A stretch of DNA of 64,000 nt from a candidate division TA06 bacterium (GCA_016235665.1 JACRJI010000012.1:124001-188000); one strand, 5' to 3'. Shown: positions 32,892-41,807, counted from the stretch's first letter. Numbers and translations are program-made. The notes: generated from the sequence alone by a model not told the origin.

Positions 32892-32921
32892 AAAAAGGCC
32901 CGCCGATGGCGGGCCTTTTTT
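32892..32921 (+). terminator. Rho-independent terminator after paralogue 2
   Basis: aaaaggcccgcc and ggcgggcctttt form a 12-bp stem with loop gatg and a T-run. The asnS promoter begins two bases later. Confidence 0.92.
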
Positions 32922-32922
32922 C

Positions 32923-32951
32923 TTGACTATATGCTTGAAGTTTGGTAAATT
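32923..32951 (+). promoter_or_regulatory. Sigma-70 promoter for asnS
   Basis: TTGACT (32923-32928), a 17-bp spacer and TAAATT (32946-32951). A leader of about 85 nt precedes the ATG at 33045. Confidence 0.7.
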
Positions 32952-33044
32952 TACAGTTCTACAGTCTTTGAAGACTTCAACAAAAACATTATCTGAGTCC
33001 GCCCATATCCAGGCCGGACTGCGGTGTGAATTTACGGAGGATCT

Positions 33045-34343
33045 ATGAAACTGGACTGGGTTTATATTTCTGAAATCGGGAAACACCTGGGGCAGGAGGT
33101 CACTCTCAAGGGCTGGCTGTACAACAAGCGCTCCTCGGGCAAGATCCACTTCCTTCAGATCCGGGACGGCTCGGGCGTGATCCAGGGGGTGATGGTCAAG
33201 AGCGAGGTGGGCGACCCGGTCTTTGACCTGGGCGACAAGGTCACCCAGGAATCCTCCATCATCGTCAAGGGTTTGGTCAAGGAGGACAAGCGCTCGCCCT
33301 CTGGTTTTGAGCTGGGGGTCACCGATCTCAAGATAGTTCAGCTGACCCAGGACTATCCCATCACCCCCAAGGAGCACGGGCCGGCTTTCCTGATGGAGCA
33401 CCGCCACCTGTGGATGCGCTCGTCCAAGCAGCACGCCACCTTAAGGGTCCGCGACACCATCGAGCAGGCCATCCACGCCTACATGCATAAGGAAGGGTTC
33501 ATCCACACCCCGGCCCCCATTTTGACCCCCACCTCCTGCGAGGGCACCACCACTTTGTTCCAGACCGACTACTTCGGCGAGCCGGCCTTCCTGTCCCAGT
33601 CCGGCCAGATGTACATCGAGGCCACGGCCGCCGCCTTCGGCAAGGTCTACACCTTCACCCCGGCCTTTAGGGCCGAGAAGTCCAAGACCAGAAGGCACCT
33701 GACCGAACTGTGGATGATGGACGCCGAGGCCAGCTATTTTGAGCACGCCGAGAACATGCAGTGCCAGGAGGGAATGATCTGCGCCGTGGTGGAAAGGGTG
33801 TTGAGCGAATGCCAGAGCGAACTGAAGACACTGGAGCGCGACACCGCCCCGCTGGAGAAGATCAAGGGCCCCTTCCCCAGGATATCATACAAAGAGGCGG
33901 TGGAGTTGTGCAACAAGGCCGGGGTACACATAGAATACGGCGAGGATTTTGGGGCTCCGCACGACACCGCCATTGCCGGCTCCTTCGACAAGCCGGTGTT
34001 CGTGGACCGCTTCCCTGCGGTCATCAAATCCTTTTACATGCAGCCGGACCCCCAGGATCCTTCGGTAGTGCTGGGTTCCGACCTCTACGCTCCGGAGGGC
34101 TACGGCGAGATCATCGGCGGCAGCCAGCGCATCCACGACCTTGACCTGCTGCTGAAGAAGATGGAGGAGCACAAGGTGCCCTACGAGCCTTATAAATGGT
34201 ACGTGGACCTGAGACGCTACGGCAGCGTGCCCCACTCCGGATTCGGGATCGGCATCGAGCGCACGGTCTGCTGGATGTGCGGACTGTCGCACATCCGCGA
34301 GGCCATACCGTTCGCCCGGATGCTGGAGAAGATATACCCTTGA
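33045..34343 (+). CDS. asnS: Asparaginyl-tRNA synthetase
   Basis: A 432-residue class IIb synthetase charging tRNA-Asn. N-terminal OB-fold ([20 protein letters not shown]). Class II motifs: motif 2 in [20 protein letters not shown], motif 3 in [16 protein letters not shown]. The [17 protein letters not shown] segment and the GGSQRIHD part favour AsnS/Asp[20 protein letters not shown] fits AsnS, as does the absence of the bacterial AspRS insertion domain. GGAGG lies before the ATG. It overlaps the lipoprotein gene by four bases, so the two are probably translated from one mRNA. Confidence 0.92.
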   Translation: MKLDWVYISEIGKHLGQEVTLKGWLYNKRSSGKIHFLQIRDGSGVIQGVMVKSEVGDPVFDLGDKVTQESSIIVKGLVKEDKRSPSGFELGVTDLKIVQLTQDYPITPKEHGPAFLMEHRHLWMRSSKQHATLRVRDTIEQAIHAYMHKEGFIHTPAPILTPTSCEGTTTLFQTDYFGEPAFLSQSGQMYIEATAAAFGKVYTFTPAFRAEKSKTRRHLTELWMMDAEASYFEHAENMQCQEGMICAVVERVLSECQSELKTLERDTAPLEKIKGPFPRISYKEAVELCNKAGVHIEYGEDFGAPHDTAIAGSFDKPVFVDRFPAVIKSFYMQPDPQDPSVVLGSDLYAPEGYGEIIGGSQRIHDLDLLLKKMEEHKVPYEPYKWYVDLRRYGSVPHSGFGIGIERTVCWMCGLSHIREAIPFARMLEKIYP

Positions 34344-34984
34344 TCCTCGCACAAAAAATAAGATGGCCGGCTCTGCTGCCGGCCATCTTGCTGCTGGCCT
34401 TTTTCGGCTGCGGACCCAGGCCCCAGGGCACGCCCAGTTCCCAGGCCATCGAGATAAACCTGGAACCGGAGCAGTACCCGGCCGACGGCGTTCCGGAATT
34501 CGTGTTCCAGCCCAACAAGAAAAAATACCTGATAAAACCCAAGGCCGAGTATTTCTTGGACGGAGTGGTGCTGGGCAAGGAAAGATATGTTTACGACCGG
34601 GGGGCCGACCTCGCCCCTTACGACCTGGCCATCGCCTGGAGCAAACTGGTGATCACCAAACTTTACAAACAGCTCAAGTGGTCCCAGGAGGGGCGCTGGT
34701 ATCTGTGGCGCTACGACCAGGATTTTCCCTTCGACAATGCCTTCGTGGCCCGTTATTCCGCCAACAACCACATCATCCCGGCCAACCGCAATCTCCGGGC
34801 GGCGCTGGGGCTGGTGAGGGAAGGCCAGAGCATAGGGCTTTCCGGCTACCTGGTGTATGTCCGCCAGGCCGAGGGCGAGGAATTCACCTGGAACAGCTCG
34901 CTCAGCCGGGAGGATGAGGGCGGAGGCTCCTGCGAGGTGTTCTACGTTACGGAGATCAGATACAAGGGGATGAGCTATAAATAA
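34340..34984 (+). CDS. Lipoprotein of unknown function
   Basis: A 214-residue protein starting at TTG 34340, overlapping the asnS stop. The leader [20 protein letters not shown] ends in the lipobox FFGC, so the mature protein would start at Cys 24 or so. The mature part is alpha/beta with SWS-like aromatic motifs ([22 protein letters not shown]) and [20 protein letters not shown], close to a group of conserved hypothetical proteins seen next to metabolic genes. The WYLWRY and SGYLVYV motifs could fit an envelope repair role, but no function is claimed. It is the last gene before the palindrome at 35047. Confidence 0.75.
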   Translation: MILAQKIRWPALLPAILLLAFFGCGPRPQGTPSSQAIEINLEPEQYPADGVPEFVFQPNKKKYLIKPKAEYFLDGVVLGKERYVYDRGADLAPYDLAIAWSKLVITKLYKQLKWSQEGRWYLWRYDQDFPFDNAFVARYSANNHIIPANRNLRAALGLVREGQSIGLSGYLVYVRQAEGEEFTWNSSLSREDEGGGSCEVFYVTEIRYKGMSYK

Positions 34985-35046
34985 CAATTTTTCCGGGTGT
35001 CGGGGGAGAGATATCCATGAAATATTCCGGATTATTATCATGAGGC

Positions 35047-35080
35047 ACAGTAGGGACATAGCATGCTATGTCCCTACTGT
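35047..35080. repeat. Perfect 34-bp palindrome (family G), terminator-like
   Basis: acagtagggacatagca followed by its exact reverse complement, then a T-rich run (gtattttt). Related in design to the GTAGGGGCGA palindromes at 49311 and 49423. It lies between the lipoprotein and panB and may end the asnS transcript. Confidence 0.7.
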
Positions 35081-35088
35081 ATTTTTCC

Positions 35089-35117
35089 TTGATATCCTGT
35101 GTTTTTTGGTGTATGAT
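35089..35117 (+). promoter_or_regulatory. Sigma-70 promoter for the pan operon
   Basis: TTGATA (35089-35094), a 17-bp spacer and TATGAT (35112-35117), ending 32 bases before the panB ATG. Confidence 0.7.
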
Positions 35118-35149
35118 TATCTGTTCAATACATTATCAGGAATAGAATT

Positions 35150-35959
35150 ATGAACGAAAAGATCACTACCCGGACCCTGCTTAAAATGAAGCAAAAGGGA
35201 GAGAAGATCGCCAGTCTGACGGCCTACGATTTTCTCACCGCCCGGCTGCTGGACGAGTGCGGGATAGATCTGATCCTGGTGGGCGACTCGGCGGCCATGG
35301 TCTTCGCCGGCTACGAGAACACGTTGCCGATCACCATGGAAAACATGCTCTACCACACCGCCGCTGTCAAGCGCGGGGTCAAGCGAGCCATGGTGGTGGC
35401 CGACATGCCGTTCCTGTCCTACCAGACCTCCATCGCCGACGCGGCCTACAACGCCGGGAGGTTCCTCAAGGAATCGGGAGCCGAGGCGGTCAAGATCGAG
35501 GGCGGCCGGGTGGCGGCCCCCATCGTCAAGAACCTGGTGGAGCGCGGCATCCCGGTGATGGGCCACCTGGGCCTCACCCCCCAGTCCATCCACAAGTTCG
35601 GGGGCTACCAGCTGCAGGCCAAGGACAAGGAGTCGGCCGAGCGCCTGCTGGCGGCGGCCAAGGCCCTGGAGAACGCCGGTTGTTTTGCCATCGTGCTGGA
35701 GAAGATACCGCACCAGGTGGCCAAGCGGGTCTCGGAGAGCCTGACCATCCCCACCATCGGCATCGGGGCCGGGCCGCACTGCGACGGGCAGATCCTGGTG
35801 GTGGACGACATGGACGGGAGGTTCGAGGACTTCGTGCCCAAGTTCGTGAGGCAATATGCCCACATAGCCAAGGACATGAGGCAGGCCTTCAAGGGGTACA
35901 TCGGGGATGTGAAAGGGAAGAGTTTTCCGAACATGGAGGAGAGTTTCTCGGAGGAGTGA
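35150..35959 (+). CDS. panB: Ketopantoate hydroxymethyltransferase
   Basis: A 269-residue cytosolic TIM-barrel enzyme that adds a hydroxymethyl group from methylene-tetrahydrofolate to alpha-ketoisovalerate, first step to pantothenate. Signature segments are all present: SLTAYDFLTARLLDE, LILVGDSAAMVF, VVADMPFLSY, VKIEGG, MGHLGLTPQS, and IGIGAGPHCDGQILV. Length is usual for the family. It begins the pan group (panB, panC, nitrilase-like, panD) on one strand. AGGAATAG lies upstream of the ATG. A fragment of the C-type repeat (35966-35992) follows. Confidence 0.96.
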   Translation: MNEKITTRTLLKMKQKGEKIASLTAYDFLTARLLDECGIDLILVGDSAAMVFAGYENTLPITMENMLYHTAAVKRGVKRAMVVADMPFLSYQTSIADAAYNAGRFLKESGAEAVKIEGGRVAAPIVKNLVERGIPVMGHLGLTPQSIHKFGGYQLQAKDKESAERLLAAAKALENAGCFAIVLEKIPHQVAKRVSESLTIPTIGIGAGPHCDGQILVVDDMDGRFEDFVPKFVRQYAHIAKDMRQAFKGYIGDVKGKSFPNMEESFSEE

Positions 35960-35965
35960 CCGCTG

Positions 35966-35992
35966 CCACCAAGACACTAAGACACCAAGAAC
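35966..35992. repeat. Family C-like 'GCCACCAAGACACTAAGACACC' fragment
   Basis: A short intergenic repeat directly after panB, similar in form to 26748-26778. No inverted partner within 100 bases. Confidence 0.45.
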
Positions 35993-36041
35993 TCATTACC
36001 TGTAGTCTGTATTCACTATACAGTATTCAGTATAGTTCCGA

Positions 36042-36884
36042 ATGAAAGTAGTTAAGACCATAAAACAAGTCAGGCAGATCATTGCTTTTCAGAAGAAGCA
36101 GGACAAGCGGGTCGGCTTTGTGCCCACCATGGGAGCGTTGCACGAAGGGCACCTGTCATTGATACGGCTGGCCAGGAAGAATTCCGACTTCGTCGTGGTA
36201 TCCATTTTTGTGAACCCAACCCAGTTCGGACCGAAGGAAGATTTCAAGAAATATCCCCGGGACCTTAAAAAGGATGCGGCGCTCTGCCAGACCGCAGGGG
36301 CGGACCTTATATTCGCGCCCGCGCCGGAAGAGATATATCCCAAGAACTTTTCCACCTACGTCAACGTAGAGCACCTGACCGAGGGGCTGTGCGGGGCCTC
36401 CAGGCCCGGGCATTTCCGGGGCGTGGCCACGGTAGTCAGCAAGCTGTTTAACATCGTCCAACCTGACACAGCGGTCTTCGGGCAGAAGGACGCCCAGCAG
36501 CTGGCAGTGATCAGGCGAATGACGGCGGACCTGGACCTGCCGGTCAAGATCATAGGAGCGCCGATAGTGCGGGAAGGGGACGGTCTGGCCATGAGCTCGC
36601 GCAATGCGTATCTGACCCCGGAGGAACGCAAGCAGGCTGTGGCTTTGAACCGGGCGCTGAAGCTGGCGGGGCTAAAAGTTAGAAACGGAGTAAAGGATGT
36701 AAAGGTAATAAAGGCGGAGATGATCAAGTTGCTGAAGCGCGATGCCCCGCTGGGGGAAATTGATTACATTGAGATAGTGGATAATGAGACTTTGAAGCCT
36801 GTAAAAATAATTAAGAAGAATGTATTTATTGCTTTGGCGGTGATATTCCCAAATGCAAGGTTGATAGATAATATTATCGTTTGA
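36042..36884 (+). CDS. panC: Pantothenate synthetase
   Basis: A 280-residue enzyme joining pantoate and beta-alanine with ATP. The HxGH-type ATP site is GALHEGHLSLI near the N-terminus, after FVPTMG; the second, KMSKS-like part is MSSRNAYLTPEER. FVNPTQFGPKEDF, RPGHFRGVATVV and FGQKDAQQL are family blocks. The C-terminal 60 residues are more A/T-rich and basic than the rest, still typical in pattern. It follows panB by 82 bases. Confidence 0.96.
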   Translation: MKVVKTIKQVRQIIAFQKKQDKRVGFVPTMGALHEGHLSLIRLARKNSDFVVVSIFVNPTQFGPKEDFKKYPRDLKKDAALCQTAGADLIFAPAPEEIYPKNFSTYVNVEHLTEGLCGASRPGHFRGVATVVSKLFNIVQPDTAVFGQKDAQQLAVIRRMTADLDLPVKIIGAPIVREGDGLAMSSRNAYLTPEERKQAVALNRALKLAGLKVRNGVKDVKVIKAEMIKLLKRDAPLGEIDYIEIVDNETLKPVKIIKKNVFIALAVIFPNARLIDNIIV

Positions 36885-36923
36885 TGTAAATGATAAAAGA
36901 AATTAGCTCAAGGTATAAATAAA

Positions 36924-37703
36924 ATGAAAATTGGTACATTTCAATTTGCGGGCAGTCATAATATTGAAAACAACTACTTAGCTATCATTCGCGGAATAAA
37001 TAAAGCCGTTGAACAGAATGTGGAAGTGTTGTTGATGCAAGAATGCGCTTTATGCGGGTATTATGAGCAAATGATAAAGGACGAAAGCATCTATGACCTT
37101 AAGAAGCAGGATACATATCAAGAAAAAATACAACAAGCGATCGACAAAACGAATATTACCCTGATATTTGGCAGAGTACAGAAATGGGAACACCAAATTT
37201 ATAACGCAGTAGCAATTTTGCATAAAAACAAAAACTGCTCATATTATGCTAAAAGGGCATTATGGGGATGGGATAAAAATAATTTTTCCAGAGGTACTGA
37301 AAAAGGTTTTTTTAATGTCGGGAATATCAGATATGCCACAAGGATATGCTACGAAACGGAATTTCCAGAATACTTCAGGGAACTGTTCAACGAAAAAATA
37401 CCAATCGCACTTATCAGTTATGCCTATACGGGCCATGAGGACGATCTCGACAAGTATGATTTGACCAAGGGGCATTTGCGAACCAGGGCTTTGGAAAATT
37501 CAATTTTTGTTGTTTCGGCGAACGATATCTCAAGGTATCAATTGGGGCCGACGGCCATAATAAACCCCTCTGGAAGAATTGTTAAGATTGCATCACGAAC
37601 CGAAGAAGAATTATTAGTATTCGATTATGAAGATTACCCTATGACTTTTGGCCGACAAGGAATCATAGAGAATTCCGAATATGTTCTTAAAAAAGGAAAA
37701 TAA
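36924..37703 (+). CDS. Nitrilase-superfamily carbon-nitrogen hydrolase
   Basis: 259 residues with the Glu-Lys-Cys triad of the nitrilase fold: E41 in MQECALCGYY, Lys in YAKRALWGW, and Cys in RICYETEFPE. This class cleaves amides, carbamoyl groups or nitriles. Substrate is not readable. It sits between panC and panD, with an A/T-rich base composition unlike both, so it was probably gained. One idea is an N-carbamoyl-beta-alanine amidohydrolase that makes beta-alanine, the panC substrate; this is inference from position only. AAGG lies upstream of the ATG. Confidence 0.85.
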   Translation: MKIGTFQFAGSHNIENNYLAIIRGINKAVEQNVEVLLMQECALCGYYEQMIKDESIYDLKKQDTYQEKIQQAIDKTNITLIFGRVQKWEHQIYNAVAILHKNKNCSYYAKRALWGWDKNNFSRGTEKGFFNVGNIRYATRICYETEFPEYFRELFNEKIPIALISYAYTGHEDDLDKYDLTKGHLRTRALENSIFVVSANDISRYQLGPTAIINPSGRIVKIASRTEEELLVFDYEDYPMTFGRQGIIENSEYVLKKGK

Positions 37704-37744
37704 TCGGTTTGAAATCTGTGTTTGAATCATATAGAAAGGCACCC

Positions 37745-38107
37745 ATGTTTCGTATACTCTGCAAATCCAAGATCCACCGCGCCACCCTGACCGGGGCCAA
37801 CCTGCACTACTCCGGCTCCATCGCCGTTGACGAGACTCTGATGGAAGCCGCCGACATCCTGCCCAACGAGATCGTGCAGGTGGTGAACATCAACAACGGG
37901 AACCGCTTTGAGACCTATGTCATCAAGGCCCCCAAGAGGTCGGGCACCATCACCCTGAACGGGGCGGCGGCGCGGCTGGGCCTGGCCGGCGACAAGGTGA
38001 TCATCATCTCCTCCTGCTACAAGGAGGACGCCGAGGCCAGAAAGCACCAGCCCAAGATCGTCTGCGTGGACGACAAGAACCGCATCGCCAAGAAGACCAA
38101 GCTATGA
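37745..38107 (+). CDS. panD: Aspartate 1-decarboxylase proenzyme
   Basis: A 120-residue pyruvoyl enzyme turning aspartate into beta-alanine. The self-cleavage site is the Gly-Ser of LHYSGSIAVD; the new N-terminal Ser becomes the pyruvoyl group. Other blocks: KSKIHRATLTGANL, YVIKAPKRSGTITLNGAAARL and GDKVIIISSC. I chose the ATG at 37745 with AAAGG upstream; a TTG frame opens 12 codons earlier. It overlaps the uridylyltransferase start by four bases. Confidence 0.95.
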   Translation: MFRILCKSKIHRATLTGANLHYSGSIAVDETLMEAADILPNEIVQVVNINNGNRFETYVIKAPKRSGTITLNGAAARLGLAGDKVIIISSCYKEDAEARKHQPKIVCVDDKNRIAKKTKL

Positions 38108-38844
38108 CCAGGGACTGCATCTGCCTGATACTGGCGGCGGGCCAGGGGACAAGGATGAAGTCGGACCTGGCCAAGGTCCTGCATCCTTTGTGCGGGAAGC
38201 CGCTGGTGGAGCATGTGGTCCGCTCGGCCCAAGCGGCCGGGGTGGCCCGGACCGTGGTCATCGTCGGCCACCAGGCCGAGAAGGTCAGGGAATCACTGAA
38301 GGGCCTGGAGGTTGAGTTCGTGCTTCAGGCCGAACAGAAGGGCACCGGCCATGCGGTGATGCAGTCCCTGCCCCTAATCGAAAAATTCGCCGGCGAACTG
38401 CTGGTGCTCTATGGCGACGTGCCGCTGATAAAACCGGCCACCATTGTCTCCCTGCTCAAAAAGCACCGGGAGGAGCGCAACGCCTGCACCATGCTGACCA
38501 CTATCATCGGCCAGCCGGGAGGCTACGGCCGGGTGATCCGGGATGCAGGAGGCTATGTCACCAAGATCGTGGAGGCCAAAGACGCGTCACCGGAAGAACT
38601 GGCGGTCAATGAGATCAACCCGGCCATCTACGTTTTCGAGAACCAAAAACTGGTGGAAGCGCTGGGGCTTTTACAACCCAACAACAAGCAGGGCGAATAT
38701 TACCTGACCGACGTGATCGGAATATTCAAGCAGCAGGGGAAAAGGATCGCGGCCCAGGTTGTCGAAGACAGCCGGGAAGTGCTGGGGATCAATACCCCGG
38801 AGGAACTGGCCGAGTGCGAGAGATACTTGTCACAAAGGCAGTAA
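38104..38844 (+). CDS. GlmU-type uridylyltransferase domain only
   Basis: 246 residues of a nucleotidyltransferase with the GlmU N-terminal motif LILAAGQGTRMKSDLAKVLH, the QKGTGHAV uridine-binding block, LYGDVPLI with its metal-binding Asp, EINPAIYVF and YYLTDVIGIF. The left-handed beta-helix acetyltransferase half of a typical 450-residue GlmU is absent, so it probably makes UDP-GlcNAc from GlcNAc-1-P, with acetylation done elsewhere. A different sugar phosphate is possible. It starts inside panD by a four-base overlap, so is cotranslated with it. Confidence 0.88.
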   Translation: MTRDCICLILAAGQGTRMKSDLAKVLHPLCGKPLVEHVVRSAQAAGVARTVVIVGHQAEKVRESLKGLEVEFVLQAEQKGTGHAVMQSLPLIEKFAGELLVLYGDVPLIKPATIVSLLKKHREERNACTMLTTIIGQPGGYGRVIRDAGGYVTKIVEAKDASPEELAVNEINPAIYVFENQKLVEALGLLQPNNKQGEYYLTDVIGIFKQQGKRIAAQVVEDSREVLGINTPEELAECERYLSQRQ

Positions 38845-38879
38845 ATGTACCAAATGTGTAAATGTGATAAAGGGTGAAA

Positions 38880-39347
38880 ATGTCGCCAGTTGACCTGAAA
38901 AAACGCCCGGCCGGGAAAGGCCGGAAGAAAATCATATTCGCCGCGGTCTTAGCGCTGGTCATCGTCTGCGGGGCCGTGGGTCTTTCCCTCTACTGGCGCT
39001 GGAAGGAGAACCACGAGATCGAGAAGAAACGGCGCATCGCCCAGATCAGGGTGCAGGTGCTCAATGGCACAAAGGAATCGGGCCTGGCCCAGAAGATGGC
39101 CGACGAACTGCGCCGCTGGGGCTTTGACGTGGTGGACATCGCCAACGCCGAGAACGACAGTTTCCCCGAGACGGTGGTAGTGGACCGGGCCGACAACAGC
39201 ACCGGCAACGCCGCTTATGTGGCCGAGGCCTTAAAATGCAAAAACATAATCCCGCAATTAGAATCAAGATCATATTTGGAGGTAACAGTAATAATTGGCA
39301 AAGACTACATCCGTCCCCAAAAGAAAGGTTTCCTCGGCCGGTTCTAA
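38880..39347 (+). CDS. Membrane-anchored LytR_C domain protein
   Basis: 155 residues with one N-terminal transmembrane helix (about 18-38, IIFAAVLALVIVCGAVGLSL) and a periplasmic LytR/CpsA/Psr C-terminal domain (IRVQVLNGTKESGLAQKMADE...LRRWGFDVVDIANA, VVVDRADNS). The catalytic LCP domain is not present. The ATG at 38880 has AAAGGG five bases before it; a GTG two codons earlier is too close to that site. The C-terminal end overlaps the rsfS frame by 53 bases. LytR_C domains sit with proteins of cell-wall polymer attachment; this free one may act as a binding module. Confidence 0.8.
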   Translation: MSPVDLKKRPAGKGRKKIIFAAVLALVIVCGAVGLSLYWRWKENHEIEKKRRIAQIRVQVLNGTKESGLAQKMADELRRWGFDVVDIANAENDSFPETVVVDRADNSTGNAAYVAEALKCKNIIPQLESRSYLEVTVIIGKDYIRPQKKGFLGRF

Positions 39348-39867
39348 AGCCTTGAGGAGGCCCAAAAAAGTATCCTTGGCCAGGAGAAAGGCCGCCGTCC
39401 GGAAACCGGCGGCCAGGAAGACCGTTCCGGTCAGAAAATTGGTGATCAAGAAAACAGCGCCGGTTCAGAAGAAGACGGTCCGCTCCCAGGCGACACCTCG
39501 ACGCGGCTCGGTGCAGGCACCGGACCAGGTCAAGGCGCTGGCCCACGAGATCTCCCAGCTGGCATTGAGCAAGAAAGCCTTCGACGTCAGCGTGCTGGAG
39601 ATCAAGGACCTGTCGTCCGTGGCCGATTACTTTGTGCTGGCCTCCGGAGCCACCGACATCCAGGTGCGGGCCATCTGCCACGCCATCGAGGACGGCCTAA
39701 GGGCCAAGGGCGTCAAGCCTCACCACGTGGAGGGAATGGCCGGGGCCACCTGGGTGCTGCTGGATTACGTGGACGTGGTGGTGCACATCATGCAGCCCCG
39801 GGCCCGCGATTACTATGCCCTGGAAGAACTGTGGGCCGACGCTCCCAAGGAGGAAGTAAAGGACTGA
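39295..39867 (+). CDS. rsfS: Ribosomal silencing factor RsfS with basic N-terminal extension
   Basis: 190 residues. The C-terminal 110 are RsfS (VLEIKDLSSVADYFVLASGAT, VEGMAGATWVLLDYVDVVVH, YYALEELWADAP), which binds ribosomal protein L14 on the large subunit and blocks subunit joining in starvation. The first 75 are a Lys/Arg/Ala/Pro-rich tail unlike standard RsfS, perhaps an rRNA-binding arm. It starts at TTG 39295 with GGAGG twelve bases away, inside the gene before. A later start would give a normal-length RsfS, but no good site is visible. Confidence 0.88.
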   Translation: MAKTTSVPKRKVSSAGSKALRRPKKVSLARRKAAVRKPAARKTVPVRKLVIKKTAPVQKKTVRSQATPRRGSVQAPDQVKALAHEISQLALSKKAFDVSVLEIKDLSSVADYFVLASGATDIQVRAICHAIEDGLRAKGVKPHHVEGMAGATWVLLDYVDVVVHIMQPRARDYYALEELWADAPKEEVKD

Positions 39868-39912
39868 CGGACCTAACCCCTGCCCCTTCCCGATGCGGGA
39901 AGGGGATTCGGG
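39868..39912 (+). repeat. Family A palindromic repeat, copy A5
   Basis: gacggacctaacccctg then the stem ccccttcccg / cgggaagggg with loop atg, placed directly after the rsfS stop. The stem differs from A1, A2 and A4 and is still perfect. Confidence 0.8.
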
Positions 39913-39938
39913 TCAATAAGCGCAATGGACTCTTAACA

Positions 39939-41651
39939 ATGATCCATCCCCAAAGCATAAAGGACATAGACCTGGCGCCCATCCCCGGCAAGAAGTACTG
40001 GAGCATAGACCGGGAATGGCGCGAGGAGTTCATCTATTTCCTAATGGTGGACAGGTTCCATGACGGAAAAGAACGTGCTTCGACAAGCTCAGCACAAGCG
40101 CCCACAAGGTATCCCTCGGAAAGGCTGAAAAAATTCTGCGGCGGCACACTGCATGGCATTGCCAAGCATCTGGATTACATCCAGGACCTGGGCTGCACCG
40201 CGCTGTGGCTGTCGCCCATCTTTGAGAACGACGGCGCGCCGGACAAAAATTCCTACAGCTACCACGGCTATGCCATCCGCAATTACCTGAACATCGATCC
40301 CCGCTTCGGCACCAAGCAGGACCTGATAGAACTGGTCGAAAAAGCCCACGGCCTGGGCATGCGGGTCTTTTTGGACGCTGTGGCCAACCACTGCGGCGAC
40401 GTCTGGTATTATCCCGATGACAAGCCATACCAGTATTCCGACGACCATCGGCAGTACCCGCTGGGCGGGTGGAGAAGCCCGGATTACCCGGTCCCGTCAG
40501 AACTGCGCAACCCGGAGTATTTTCACCGGCGGGGGCAGATCCGGGACTGCGGCTGGGACAACCTGCCCGAGACCCAGTGGGGCGACTTCTTCTCCCTCAA
40601 GGGCTTCAACAACGAGGACGACCCGGCCGGGTTGGAGCTGCAGCGGCTGATCATCGACTGCCACCGCTACTGGATGCGCGAGGCCGACATTGACGGATAC
40701 CGGATGGACGCGGTGAAGCACATGGGCGAGACCGCCATCGCTCGCTTCTGCCAGGGGATGCGGGAATACGCCTACGAACTGGGCAAGAAGAATTTCTTTT
40801 TGTTCGGCGAGTTGGTGGGCGGCGACGACGCCATCAACCGCTACACCGGGCCCAACACCGCTGGCAAGCTGGGCAACAAGACAATATTCTACGGCCTGTC
40901 CTCGGTGCTGGATTTCCCGCTTTACTGGTCCCTGCCCGGTGTGATCAAGGGCTTCTCGGCGCCGTCCCAGCTGATAGACCGCTACGAGTCCTTGCGGGAG
41001 CGGGCCCTGAACCGGGGAGAGCTGGGCCGCTATCTGGTGACCTTCATCGACAACCACGACCAGATCGGGCAGAACCGCAAGCGGCGGTTCGCGGCCGGAT
41101 GTCCGGACCAGCAGGTGATCGCGGCCATGGGCTACCTGATCTGCGCCCTGGGCACGCCCTGCATCTACTACGGCACCGAGCAGGGCTTTTGCGGAGAGGG
41201 CGACGGCGACGAGTTCATCCGCGAGCCGATGTTTGATCTGGACGATCCGTCCCGTGATCTGCTGAATACAAATACCAGGATCTACCAGGAAATCGCCAAG
41301 ATCGCCAAAGTAAACCAGCAGCACCCGGCGCTCCGCTTCGGCCGGATGTACTTTAGGGAGATCTCGGGCAACGGACGTGATTTCGGCCTGCCGCAAAACC
41401 AGCCATGCACCCTGGCCTTCTCGCGCATCCTGGCCGACGACGAGATACTTGTGGTCTACAACACCTCGGTTGCCGAGGCCAGGAAGGATTTCGTGATCGT
41501 GGACGCCATGCTTCACAAAGCCGGGGATAAGATGAAATACCTGTATGGACAAGAGGGAGAGATCACGGTCTGCAAGCATCCCGACCCCGGCAACGGGTCG
41601 GTGTTCGTCCAACTGGAACTGAAGCCGATGGAGTTCGTGATACTGACCTGA
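39939..41651 (+). CDS. GH13 alpha-amylase family enzyme with in-frame repeat
   Basis: A 570-residue GH13 glycoside hydrolase without a signal peptide, so cytoplasmic. Barrel motifs: FLMVDRFHDG, LDAVANHCGD, GYRMDAVKH (nucleophile Asp near 257), FGELVGG (acid/base Glu near 290), FIDNHDQ (Asp near 373). A C-terminal beta domain follows. Specificity (amylase, trehalose- or sucrose-related) cannot be fixed. Residues 46-54 (RASTSSAQA) are encoded by a dispersed repeat cgtgcttcgacaagctcagc, in frame, in a loop after the first strand. The ATG at 39939 lacks a strong ribosome site; an open frame reaches 39831 through repeat A5. Confidence 0.85.
   Translation: MIHPQSIKDIDLAPIPGKKYWSIDREWREEFIYFLMVDRFHDGKERASTSSAQAPTRYPSERLKKFCGGTLHGIAKHLDYIQDLGCTALWLSPIFENDGAPDKNSYSYHGYAIRNYLNIDPRFGTKQDLIELVEKAHGLGMRVFLDAVANHCGDVWYYPDDKPYQYSDDHRQYPLGGWRSPDYPVPSELRNPEYFHRRGQIRDCGWDNLPETQWGDFFSLKGFNNEDDPAGLELQRLIIDCHRYWMREADIDGYRMDAVKHMGETAIARFCQGMREYAYELGKKNFFLFGELVGGDDAINRYTGPNTAGKLGNKTIFYGLSSVLDFPLYWSLPGVIKGFSAPSQLIDRYESLRERALNRGELGRYLVTFIDNHDQIGQNRKRRFAAGCPDQQVIAAMGYLICALGTPCIYYGTEQGFCGEGDGDEFIREPMFDLDDPSRDLLNTNTRIYQEIAKIAKVNQQHPALRFGRMYFREISGNGRDFGLPQNQPCTLAFSRILADDEILVVYNTSVAEARKDFVIVDAMLHKAGDKMKYLYGQEGEITVCKHPDPGNGSVFVQLELKPMEFVILT
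40074..40100 (+). repeat. Family E 'CTTCGACAAGCTCAG' repeat inside a gene
   Basis: The core gcttcgacaagctcagca matches the repeats after tRNA-Glu (55780-55803) and, in more altered form, at 52060-52112. It has entered the GH13 gene without breaking the frame. Confidence 0.75.
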
Positions 41652-41805
41652 CGCGTTAGCGTCATTGCGAGGTTGATAGGTTTTGTTACGGACGACGCAA
41701 TCCATAAATTATTCAGCAACTTTTTACAAAAGGACACATAGTGGTCATTAGTCGGATTACTTCGTCTGTAAGGCACGGAGTAGACTCGTAATGACGTTAT
41801 AAGCA
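41652..41805. repeat. Family F 'GTCATTGCGAGG' repeat, copy 1
   Basis: acgcgttagcgtcattgcgaggttg at the left and ctcgtaatgacgttat at the right form distant inverted ends (gtcattgcgag / ctcgtaatgac, 10 of 11 pairing), between the GH13 gene and argS. A related copy, partly preserved, is at 58056-58195. Confidence 0.6.
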
Positions 41806-41807
41806 TT

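Noticed and set aside
34196-34339. An N-terminal extension of the lipoprotein inside asnS
   Set aside because: The TTG at 34340 gives a proper lipoprotein signal; the upstream frame is a shadow of asnS.
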